This document shows positions 1-7,277 of a DNA stretch of 64,000 nucleotides, piece by piece. Each line of letters starts with the position of its first letter. Position 1 is the stretch's first letter. Under the pieces are notes generated by a model. That model saw nothing but the letters and a program-made list of their open reading frames with translations. It was not told the origin of the DNA and did not search any database. This stretch comes from Typha latifolia (Eukaryota; Streptophyta; Magnoliopsida; Poales; Typhaceae). The position numbers and the translations under genes are program-made. The stretch lies in assembly GCA_019914945.1 (NCBI GenBank), contig CM034100.1, forward strand, positions 7,141,096-7,205,095. The letters are read 5' to 3'.

Positions 1-67
1 ACTCTCTCTCTCTCTCTCTCTCGAGCCTCCTTCTCCTCTCAAATGCGTTTAGCGGTGTCAATCCTTC

Positions 68-185
68 GGGTGCGATCATACTAGCACTAATGCACCGGAT
101 CCCATCAGAACTCCGCAGTTAAGCGTGCTTGGGCGAGAGTAGTACTAGGATGGGTGACCCCCGGGAAGTCCTCGTGTTGCACCCC
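68..185 (+). rRNA. 5S rRNA: 5S rRNA copy 1
   Basis: 118 bp. Central region has the common CATCAGAAC/CAGTTAAG form. One base is missing in the run before GGGAAGTCC. Followed by a T-run terminator. Confidence 0.95.
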
Positions 186-307
186 ACACTTTTTTTGCCG
201 TCCCGCCGCCGGAGATGCCAAAGTCCCCGTCCTCGAGGGAACTCTCTCTCTCTCTCTCTCTCGAGCCTCCTTCTCCTCTCAAATGCGTTTAGCGGTGTCA
301 ATCCTTC

Positions 308-426
308 GGGTGCGATCATACTAGCACTAATGCACCGGATCCCATCAGAACTCCGCAGTTAAGCGTGCTTGGGCGAGAGTAGTACTAGGATGGGTGATCC
401 CCTGGGAAGTCCTCGTGTTGCACCCC
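308..426 (+). rRNA. 5S rRNA: 5S rRNA copy 2
   Basis: 119 bp. The box C side reads GGTGATCCCCTGGG, a C-to-T change inside the GACC motif. Otherwise the common form. Confidence 0.95.
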
Positions 427-544
427 CACTCTTTTTGCCGTCCCGCGCCGGAGATGCCAAAGTCCCCGTCCTCGAGGGAACTCTCTCTCTCTCTCTCTCG
501 AGCCTCCTTCTCCTCTCAAATGCGTTTAGCGGTGTCAATCCTTC

Positions 545-659
545 GGGTGCGATCATACTAGCACTAATGCACGGATCCCATCGAACTCCGCAGTTAAGCG
601 TGCTTGGGCGAGAGTAGTACTAGGATGGGTGACCCCGGGAAGTCCTCGTGTTGCACCCC
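545..659 (+). rRNA. 5S rRNA: 5S rRNA copy 3
   Basis: 115 bp. Lacks one C in GCACCGGATCC, has CATCGAAC instead of CATCAGAAC, and a shortened C-run before GGGAAG. Probably less functional than the 119-bp copies. Confidence 0.93.
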
Positions 660-777
660 ACTCTTTTTTTGCCGTCCCCGCTCGCCGGAGATGCCAAAGT
701 CCCCGTCCTCGGGAACTCTCTCTCTCTCTCTCGAGCCTCCTTCTCCTCTCAAATGCGTTTAGCGGTGTCAATCCTTC

Positions 778-895
778 GGGTGCGATCATACTAGCACTAA
801 TGCACCGGATCCCATCGAACTCCGCAGCTTAAGCGTGCTTGGGCGAGAGTAGTACTAGGATGGGTGACCCCCGGGAAGTCCTCGTGTTGCACCCC
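778..895 (+). rRNA. 5S rRNA: 5S rRNA copy 4 (variant subfamily)
   Basis: 118 bp. Carries both linked indels, CATCGAAC (one base lost) and CAGCTTAAG (one base gained), that mark the second subfamily in this array. Confidence 0.94.
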
Positions 896-1023
896 CACTC
901 TTTTTGCCGTCCCCGTCGCCGGAGATGCCAAAGTCCCCGTCCTCGAGGGAACTCTCTCTCTCTCTCTCGAGCTCTCTCGAGCCTCCTTCTCCTCTCAAAT
1001 GCGTTTAGCGGTGTCAATCCTTC

Positions 1024-1141
1024 GGGTGCGATCATACTAGCACTAATGCACCGGATCCCATCAGAACTCCGCAGTTAAGCGTGCTTGGGCGAGAGTAGTA
1101 CTAGGATGGGTGACCCCCGGGAAGTCCTCGTGTTGCACCCC
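1024..1141 (+). rRNA. 5S rRNA: 5S rRNA copy 5
   Basis: 118 bp, common central form. The spacer just upstream has a duplicated CTCGAG in the CT tract. Confidence 0.95.
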
Positions 1142-1258
1142 CACTCTTTTGCCGTCCCCGCGCGGAGATGCCAAAGTCCCCGTCCTCGAGGGAACTCTCT
1201 CTCTCTCTCTCTCGAGCCTCCTTCTCCTCTCAAATGCGTTTAGCGGTGTCAATCCTTC

Positions 1259-1377
1259 GGGTGCGATCATACTAGCACTAATGCACCGGATCCCATCAGA
1301 ACTCCGCAGTTAAGCGTGCTTGGGCGAGAGTAGTACTAGGATGGGTGACCCCCTGGGAAGTCCTCGTGTTGCACCCC
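1259..1377 (+). rRNA. 5S rRNA: 5S rRNA copy 6 (full length)
   Basis: 119 bp with no indel against the array consensus, including the full CCCCCTGGG run. One of four full consensus copies (6, 14, 15, 16). Confidence 0.97.
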
Positions 1378-1499
1378 ACACTTTTTTGCCGTCCCCCGCG
1401 CCGGAGATGCCAAAGTCCCCGTCCTCGAGGGACTCCTCTCTCTCTCTCTCTCTCGAGCCTCCTTCTCCTCTCAAATGCGTTTAGCGGTGTCAATCCTTC

Positions 1500-1616
1500 G
1501 GGTGCGATCATACTAGCACTAATGCACCGGATCCCATCGAACTCCGCAGCTAAGCGTGCTTGGGCGAGAGTAGTACTAGGATGGGTGACCCCTGGGAAGT
1601 CCTCGTGTTGCACCCC
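1500..1616 (+). rRNA. 5S rRNA: 5S rRNA copy 7
   Basis: 117 bp. CATCGAAC with CAGCTAAG, a third combination of the central variants; C-run one base short. Confidence 0.94.
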
Positions 1617-1739
1617 ACTCTTTTTGCCGTCCTCGCTGCCGGAGATGCCAAAGTCCCCGTCCTCGAGGGAACTCTCTCTCTCTCTCTCTCTCTCGAGCCT
1701 CCTTCTCCTCTCAAATGCGTTTAGCGGTGTCAATCCTTC

Positions 1740-1854
1740 GGGTGCGATCATACTAGCACTAATGCACCGGATCCCATCGGAACTCCGCAGTTAAGCGTGC
1801 TTGGGCGAGAGTAGTACTAGGATGGGTGACCCTGAAGTCCTCGTGTTGCACCCC
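1740..1854 (+). rRNA. 5S rRNA: 5S rRNA copy 8
   Basis: 115 bp. CATCGGAAC, and a deletion in the box C side that leaves GACCCTGAAGTCC. Confidence 0.93.
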
Positions 1855-1972
1855 CACTCTTTTTGCCGTCCCCGCCGCCGGAGATGCCAAAGTCCCCGTC
1901 CTCGAGGGAACTCTCTCTCTCTCTCTCGAGCCTCCTTCTCCTCTCAAATGCGTTTAGCGGTGTCAATCCTTT

Positions 1973-2091
1973 GGGTGCGATCATACTAGCACTAATGCAC
2001 CGGATCCCATCAGAACTCCGCAGCTTAAGCGTGCTTGGGCGAGAGTAGTACTAGGATGGGTGACCCCCGGGAAGTCCTCGTGTTGCACCCC
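1973..2091 (+). rRNA. 5S rRNA: 5S rRNA copy 9
   Basis: 119 bp. The base before the gene is T (CCTTT then GGG) where most copies have C. The -1 C matters for plant 5S transcription, so this copy may be weaker. CAGAAC is combined with CAGCTTAAG. Confidence 0.94.
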
Positions 2092-2210
2092 CACTCTTTT
2101 TGCCGTCCCCGCTCGCCGGAGATGCCAAAGTCCCCGTCCGAGGGAACTCTCTCTCTCTCTCTCTCGAGCCTCCTTCTCCTCTCAAATGCGTTTAGCGGTG
2201 TCAATCCTTC

Positions 2211-2328
2211 GGGTGCGATCATACTAGCACTAATGCACCGGATCCCATCAGAACTCCGCAGTTAAGCGTGCTTGGGCGAGAGTAGTACTAGGATGGGTGA
2301 CCCCCGGGAAGTCCTCGTGTTGCACCCC
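2211..2328 (+). rRNA. 5S rRNA: 5S rRNA copy 10
   Basis: 118 bp, common central form, one base short before GGGAAGTCC. The spacer before it has CCGTCCGAGG, missing TC. Confidence 0.95.
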
Positions 2329-2448
2329 CACTTTTTTGCCGTCCTCGCTGCCGGAGATGCCAAAGTCCCCGTCCTCGAGGGAACTCCTCTCTCTCTCTCT
2401 CTCGAGCCTCCTTCTCCTCTCAAATGCGTTTAGCGGTGTCAATCCTTC

Positions 2449-2566
2449 GGGTGCGATCATACTAGCACTAATGCACCGGATCCCATCAGAACTCCGCAGT
2501 TAAGCGTGCTTGGGCGAGAGTAGTACTAGGATGGGTGACCCCCGGGAAGTCCTCGTGTTGCACCCC
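2449..2566 (+). rRNA. 5S rRNA: 5S rRNA copy 11
   Basis: 118 bp, common central form. Confidence 0.95.
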
Positions 2567-2687
2567 ACACTTTTTGCCGTCCCCCGCGCCGGAGATGCCA
2601 AAGTCCCCGTCCTCGAGGGAACTCTCTCTCTCTCTCTCTCTCGAGCCTCCTTCTCCTCTCAAATGCGTTTAGCGGTGTCAATCCTTC

Positions 2688-2805
2688 GGGTGCGATCATA
2701 CTAGCACTAATGCACCGGATCCCATCGAACTCCGCAGCTTAAGCGTGCTTGGGCGAGAGTAGTACTAGGATGGGTGACCCCTGGGAAGTCCTCGTGTTGC
2801 ACCCC
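2688..2805 (+). rRNA. 5S rRNA: 5S rRNA copy 12 (variant subfamily)
   Basis: 118 bp with the linked CATCGAAC and CAGCTTAAG variants. Confidence 0.95.
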
Positions 2806-2927
2806 CACTCTTTTGCCGTCCTCGCTGCCGGAGATGCCAAAGTCCCCGTCCTCGAGGGAACTCCTCTCTCTCTCTCTCTCTCGAGCCTCCTTCTCCTCTC
2901 AAATGCGTTTAGCGGTGTCAATCCTTC

Positions 2928-3045
2928 GGGTGCGATCATACTAGCACTAATGCACCGGATCCCATCAGAACTCCGCAGTTAAGCGTGCTTGGGCGAGAGT
3001 AGTACTAGGATGGGTGACCCCCGGGAAGTCCTCGTGTTGCACCCC
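2928..3045 (+). rRNA. 5S rRNA: 5S rRNA copy 13
   Basis: 118 bp, common form. Its downstream T-run is only four bases, near the lower limit for Pol III termination. Confidence 0.95.
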
Positions 3046-3162
3046 CACTTTTGCCGTCCCCGCCGCCGGAGATGCCAAAGTCCCCGTCCTCGAGGGAACT
3101 CTCTCTCTCTCTCTCTCGAGCCTCCTTCTCCTCTCAAATGCGTTTAGCGGTGTCAATCCTTC

Positions 3163-3281
3163 GGGTGCGATCATACTAGCACTAATGCACCGGATCCCAT
3201 CAGAACTCCGCAGTTAAGCGTGCTTGGGCGAGAGTAGTACTAGGATGGGTGACCCCCTGGGAAGTCCTCGTGTTGCACCCC
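3163..3281 (+). rRNA. 5S rRNA: 5S rRNA copy 14 (full length)
   Basis: 119 bp, no indel against consensus. The spacer after it has lost about 10 bp between the T-run and CTGCCGGAG. Confidence 0.97.
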
Positions 3282-3396
3282 CACTCTTTTTCCTGCCGGA
3301 GATGCCAAAGTCCCCGTCCTCGAGGGAACTCTCTCTCTCTCTCTCTCTCTCGAGCCTCCTTCTCCTCTCAAATGCGTTTAGCGGTGTCAATCCTTC

Positions 3397-3515
3397 GGGT
3401 GCGATCATACTAGCACTAATGCACCGGATCCCATCAGAACTCCGCAGTTAAGCGTGCTTGGGCGAGAGTAGTACTAGGATGGGTGACCCCCTGGGAAGTC
3501 CTCGTGTTGCACCCC
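3397..3515 (+). rRNA. 5S rRNA: 5S rRNA copy 15 (full length)
   Basis: 119 bp consensus copy. Confidence 0.97.
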
Positions 3516-3635
3516 CACTCTTTTTGCCGTCCTCGCTGCCGGAGATGCCAAAGTCCCCGTCCTCGAGGGAACTCTCTCTCTCTCTCTCTCGAGCCTCCTT
3601 CTCCTCTCAAATGCGTTTAGCGGTGTCAATCCTTC

Positions 3636-3754
3636 GGGTGCGATCATACTAGCACTAATGCACCGGATCCCATCAGAACTCCGCAGTTAAGCGTGCTTGG
3701 GCGAGAGTAGTACTAGGATGGGTGACCCCCTGGGAAGTCCTCGTGTTGCACCCC
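3636..3754 (+). rRNA. 5S rRNA: 5S rRNA copy 16 (full length)
   Basis: 119 bp consensus copy. Confidence 0.97.
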
Positions 3755-3875
3755 CACTCTTTTTGCCGTCCTCGCTGCCGGAGATGCCAAAGTCCCCGTC
3801 CTCGAGGGAACTCCTCTCTCTCTCTCTCTCGAGCCTCCTTCTCCTCTCAAATGCGTTTAGCGGTGTCAATCCTTC

Positions 3876-3996
3876 GGGTGCGATCATATACTAGCACTAA
3901 TGCACCGGATCCCATCGAACTCCGCAGCTTAAGCGTGCTTGGGCGAGAGTAGTACTAGGATGGGTGACCCCCTGGGAAGTCCTCGTGTTGCACCCC
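3876..3996 (+). rRNA. 5S rRNA: 5S rRNA copy 17
   Basis: 121 bp. A TA dinucleotide is inserted near the 5' end (GATCATATACTAG), together with the CATCGAAC and CAGCTTAAG variants. Confidence 0.94.
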
Positions 3997-4118
3997 CACT
4001 TTTTTTGCCGTCCTCGCTGCCGGAGATGCCAAAGTCCCCGTCCTCGAGGGAACTCTCTCTCTCTCTCTCTCTCGAGCCTCCTTCTCCTCTCAAATGCGTT
4101 TAGCGGTGTCAATCCTTC

Positions 4119-4236
4119 GGGTGCGATCATACTAGCACTAATGCACCGGATCCCATCAGAACTCCGCAGTTAAGCGTGCTTGGGCGAGAGTAGTACTAGG
4201 ATGGGTGACCCCCGGGAAGTCCTCGTGTTGCACCCC
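4119..4236 (+). rRNA. 5S rRNA: 5S rRNA copy 18
   Basis: 118 bp, common central form. The CT tract of the following spacer is unusually short. Confidence 0.95.
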
Positions 4237-4348
4237 CACTCTTTTGCCGTCCCCGCCGCCGGAGATGCCAAAGTCCCCGTCCTCGAGGGAACTCCTCTCT
4301 CTCGAGCCTCCTTCTCCTCTCAAATGCGTTTAGCGGTGTCAATCCTTC

Positions 4349-4468
4349 GGGTGCGATCATACTAGCACTAATGCACCGGATCCCCCATCGAACTCCGCAG
4401 CTTAAGCGTGCTTGGGCGAGAGTAGTACTAGGATGGGTGACCCCTGGGAAGTCCTCGTGTTGCACCCC
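4349..4468 (+). rRNA. 5S rRNA: 5S rRNA copy 19
   Basis: 120 bp. Extra CC in GGATCCCCCATCG, with CAGCTTAAG. Confidence 0.94.
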
Positions 4469-4593
4469 CACTCTTTTTGCCGTCCCCGTCGCCGGAGATG
4501 CCAAAGTCCCCGTCCTCGAGGGAACTCCTCTCTCTCTCTCTCTCTCTCGAGCCTCCTTCTCCTCTCAAATGCGTTTAGCGGTGTCAATCCTTC

Positions 4594-4711
4594 GGGTGCG
4601 ATCATACTAGCACTAATGCACCGGATCCCATCGTAACTCCCAGCTTAAGCGTGCTTGGGCGAGAGTAGTACTAGGATGGGTGACCCCTGGGAAGTCCTCG
4701 TGTTGCACCCC
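4594..4711 (+). rRNA. 5S rRNA: 5S rRNA copy 20
   Basis: 118 bp. CATCGTAACTCCCAG, which has lost the G of CCGCAG, with CTTAAG. Confidence 0.93.
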
Positions 4712-4834
4712 CACTCTTTTTGCCGTCCTCGCTGCCGGAGATGCCAAAGTCCCCGTCCTCGAGGGAACTCCTCTCTCTCTCTCTCTCTCGAGCCTCCTTC
4801 TCCTCTCAAATGCGTTTAGCGGTGTCAATCCTTC

Positions 4835-4951
4835 GGGTGCGATCATACTAGCACTAATGCACCGGATCCCATCAACTCCGCAGCTTAAGCGTGCTTGGGC
4901 GAGAGTAGTACTAGGATGGGTGACCCCCGGGAAGTCCTCGTGTTGCACCCC
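4835..4951 (+). rRNA. 5S rRNA: 5S rRNA copy 21
   Basis: 117 bp. CATCAACTCC (two bases lost) with CAGCTTAAG. Confidence 0.93.
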
Positions 4952-5076
4952 ACTCTTTTTGCCGTCCTCGCTGCCGGAGATGCCAAAGTCCCCGTCCTCG
5001 AGGGAACTCCCTCTCTCTCTCTCTCTCTCTCGAGCCTCCTTCTCCTCTCAAATGCGTTTAGCGGTGTCAATCCTTC

Positions 5077-5193
5077 GGGTGCGATCATACTAGCACTAAT
5101 GCACCGGATCCCATCAGAACTCCGCAGCTAAGCGTGCTTGCGAGAGAGTAGTACTAGGATGGGTGACCCCGGGAAGTCCTCGTGTTGCACCCC
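5077..5193 (+). rRNA. 5S rRNA: 5S rRNA copy 22
   Basis: 117 bp. Box A is altered: GCTTGCGAGAGAG instead of GCTTGGGCGAGAG. This is likely to weaken TFIIIA/TFIIIC recognition. Confidence 0.92.
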
Positions 5194-5309
5194 CACTCTT
5201 TTTGCCGTCCCCGCCGCCGGAGATGCCAAAGTCCCCGTCCCCGAGGGAACTCTCTCTCTCTCTCGAGCCTCCTTCTCCTCTCAAATGCGTTTAGCGGTGT
5301 CAATCCTTC

Positions 5310-5426
5310 GGGTGCGATCATACTAGCACTAATGCACCGGATCCCATCGAACTCCGCAGCTTAAGCGTGCTTGGGCGAGAGTAGTACTAGGATGGGTGAC
5401 CCCGGGAAGTCCTCGTGTTGCACCCC
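5310..5426 (+). rRNA. 5S rRNA: 5S rRNA copy 23 (variant subfamily)
   Basis: 117 bp with CATCGAAC, CAGCTTAAG and a short C-run. Confidence 0.94.
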
Positions 5427-5545
5427 CACTCTTTTGCCGTCCCCGTCGCCGGAGATGCCAAAGTCCCCGTCCTCGAGGGAACTCTCTCTCTCTCTCTCTC
5501 GAGCCTCCTTCTCCTCTCAAATGCGTTTAGCGGTGTCAATCCTTT

Positions 5546-5663
5546 GGGTGCGATCATACTAGCACTAATGCACCGGATCCCATCGAACTCCGCAGTTAAG
5601 CGTGCTTGGGCGAGAGTAGTACTAGGATGGGTGACCCCCCGGGAAGTCCTCGTGTTGCACCCC
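5546..5663 (+). rRNA. 5S rRNA: 5S rRNA copy 24
   Basis: 118 bp. T at -1, CATCGAAC with CAGTTAAG, and a six-C run before GGG. Confidence 0.93.
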
Positions 5664-5781
5664 CACTTTTTTGCCGTCCTCGCCGCCGGAGATGCCAAAG
5701 TCCCCGTCCCGAGGGAACTCCTCTCTCTCTCTCTCTCGAGCCTCCTTCTCCTCTCAAATGCGTTTAGCGTGTCAATCCTTT

Positions 5782-5866
5782 GGGTGCGATCATACTAGAG
5801 TAAGCGTGCTTGGGCGAGAGTAGTACTAGGATGGGTGACCCCCGGGAAGTCCTCGTGTTGCACCCC
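5782..5866 (+). pseudogene. 5S rRNA copy 25, internally deleted
   Basis: 85 bp. The sequence runs GATCATACTAG directly into AGTAAGCGTGCTTG, so about 34 bp of the 5' half is lost while box A and box C remain. T at -1. Any transcript could not fold as 5S rRNA. Confidence 0.93.
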
Positions 5867-5983
5867 CACTCTTTTTGCCGTCCTCGCTGCCGGAGATTCC
5901 AAAGTCCCCGTCCTCGAGGGAACTCCTCTCTCTCTCTCGAGCCTCCTTCTCCTCTCAAATGCGTTTAGCGGTGTCAATCCTTC

Positions 5984-6102
5984 GGGTGCGATCATACTAG
6001 CACTAATGCACCGGATCCCATCGAACTCCGCAGCTTAAGCGTGCTTGGGCGAGAGTAGTACTAGGATGGGTGACCCCCTGGGAAGTCCTCGTGTTGCACC
6101 CC
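5984..6102 (+). rRNA. 5S rRNA: 5S rRNA copy 26 (variant subfamily)
   Basis: 119 bp. The linked CATCGAAC and CAGCTTAAG indels compensate in length, and the CCCCCTGGG run is complete. Confidence 0.95.
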
Positions 6103-6218
6103 CACTCTTTTTGCCGTCCTCGCTGCCGGAGATGCCAAAGTCCCCGTCCTCGAGGGAACTCTCTCTCTCTCTCTCGAGCCTCCTTCCTCTCAAATGCGTT
6201 TAGCGGTGTCAATCCTTC

Positions 6219-6336
6219 GGGTGCGATCATACTAGCACTAATGCACCGGATCCCATCAGAACTCCGCAGCTTAAGCGTGCTTGGGCGAGAGTAGTACTAG
6301 GATGGGTGTGACCGGGAAGTCCTCGTGTTGCACCCC
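6219..6336 (+). rRNA. 5S rRNA: 5S rRNA copy 27
   Basis: 118 bp. Box C side scrambled to GGGTGTGACCGGG. The upstream spacer lacks a CT in CCTCCTTCCTC. Confidence 0.92.
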
Positions 6337-6453
6337 CACTCTTTTTGTCGTCCTCGCTGCCGGAGATTCCAAAGTCCCCGTCCTCGAGGGAACTCCTCTC
6401 TCTCTCTCGAGCCTCCTTCTCCTCTCAAATGCGTTTAGCGGTGTCAATCCTTC

Positions 6454-6506
6454 GGGTGCGATCATACTAGCACTAATGCACCGGATCCCATCAGAACTTG
6501 CACCCC
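6454..6506 (+). pseudogene. 5S rRNA copy 28, 5' and 3' ends only
   Basis: 53 bp. The first 44 bases (to CAGAAC) are joined directly to the last 9 (TTGCACCCC); both internal promoter boxes are gone. Confidence 0.93.
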
Positions 6507-6550
6507 ACTCTTTTTGCCGTCCTCGCTGCCGGAGATGCCAAAATGTTAAA

Positions 6551-6735
6551 AGTAGTATTACGATGGGTGACCCCCTGGGAAGCGAGAGTAGTACTAGGAT
6601 GGGTGACCCCCTGGGAAGTCCTCGTGTTGCACCCCCACTCTTTTTGCCGTCCTGGTTGCCGGAGCTGCCAAAATGTTAAAAGTAGTATTACGATGGGTGA
6701 CCCCCTGGGAAGTCCTCGGGTGCGATGTGAGTCTT
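6551..6735 (+). pseudogene. Fused 5S fragments at the array edge
   Basis: Scrambled end of the array. AGTAGTATTACGATGGGTG at 6551 and again at 6681 is a diverged 5S 3' half preceded by AAATGTTAAA. Between them, 6582-6635 is a better preserved 3' half with T-run and spacer start. The last fragment stops at GTCCTCG, is followed directly by GGGTGCGAT (a 5S 5' end), and then unique DNA begins. It has no complete promoter. Confidence 0.9.
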
Positions 6736-7277
6736 TTTGACACAAATATATAGAGAAAGTTTGTAATGTCATAACTTTTTGCTCGGTTATCTGTTTTAGT
6801 CATAAAATATGTTGTTTTGAAGATATGAAAGAGTTTTAAAAAGTGGAATAACGCAGTGATTCGTTGTAGGCAGCTGCGCTCAGAATCGCAAAAAAAGGAT
6901 CGTAACTTTTCCCTAATTTACTTTGAATTTTTTTTTCTATTCCAAAATGCTAATAACTCTTTAAAGTTTTTTATAATAGTTGAACATTTATAAAATAAAC
7001 TTTTTGATATTTTTATCTAAAGGTAAAAGATTGAACTTATTAATGTTTTATTTAGGGCTATAGTGCTGCAGATCAATTTTGGTACTAAGTTTGAACTATA
7101 ACTATTGTCTTGCCGTCTTGGCAAAATAAAATATGAAATTGGGCTAGTTTATTCAAAAACTCAATTTATATGCCCTGCTTATTATTTTGGCGGGTAGGAA
7201 GACTTCGGCGACTGATTTAGGGCTTTTCTCTTCCTCTGCTCCGTGTGACCTCTCGTCTTCCCATCTAATTCCTCACG
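6736..7277 (+). promoter_or_regulatory. Probable SNI1 promoter and 5' UTR
   Basis: About 540 bp of unique, AT-rich DNA separates the last 5S fragment from the SNI1 start codon. CAATTTATATGCC around 7172 is a possible TATA-like element. An E2F-type site lies 84 bp before the ATG. No other gene fits in the gap, so the SNI1 promoter must lie here or inside the 5S array. The transcription start is not determined. Confidence 0.55.
7185..7194 (+). promoter_or_regulatory. Putative E2F binding site
   Basis: TTTTGGCGGG contains TTTGGCGG, which fits the plant E2F consensus WTTSSCSS. It sits about 84 bp upstream of the SNI1 ATG, a usual distance for E2F sites in replication and repair genes. A match of this length can occur by chance. 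Confidence 0.4.

Larger units (their letters stand above)
1..6735 (+). repeat. 5S rDNA tandem array (array edge)
   Basis: Head-to-tail units of about 240 bp (start-to-start 230-246 bp). Each has a 115-121 bp 5S gene and a spacer of about 120 bp. The window opens inside a spacer, so the array continues to the left. The spacer has, in order: a T-run 3-6 bp after the gene (Pol III terminator), a GC-rich block with GGAGATGCCAAAGTCC, CTCGAGGGAACT, a (CT)n tract of variable length, CTCGAGCCTCCTTCTCC, and AAATGCGTTTAGCGGTGTCA leading to the gene. Genes carry the internal Pol III promoter: box A (AAGCGTGCTTGGGCGAG), intermediate element and box C (GGATGGGTGACC). Order decays towards the right edge, where copies are deleted and fused. 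Confidence 0.98.

Noticed and set aside
119..6294. Dozens of short ORFs on both strands in the first 6.5 kb, up to 151 codons
   Set aside because: They are the same translation of the 5S genes and spacers repeated unit by unit; the sequence is rDNA.
1..6735. Regular repeat-spacer pattern resembling a CRISPR array
   Set aside because: Repeats are about 120 bp 5S genes and the spacers are conserved, in a plant nuclear context.
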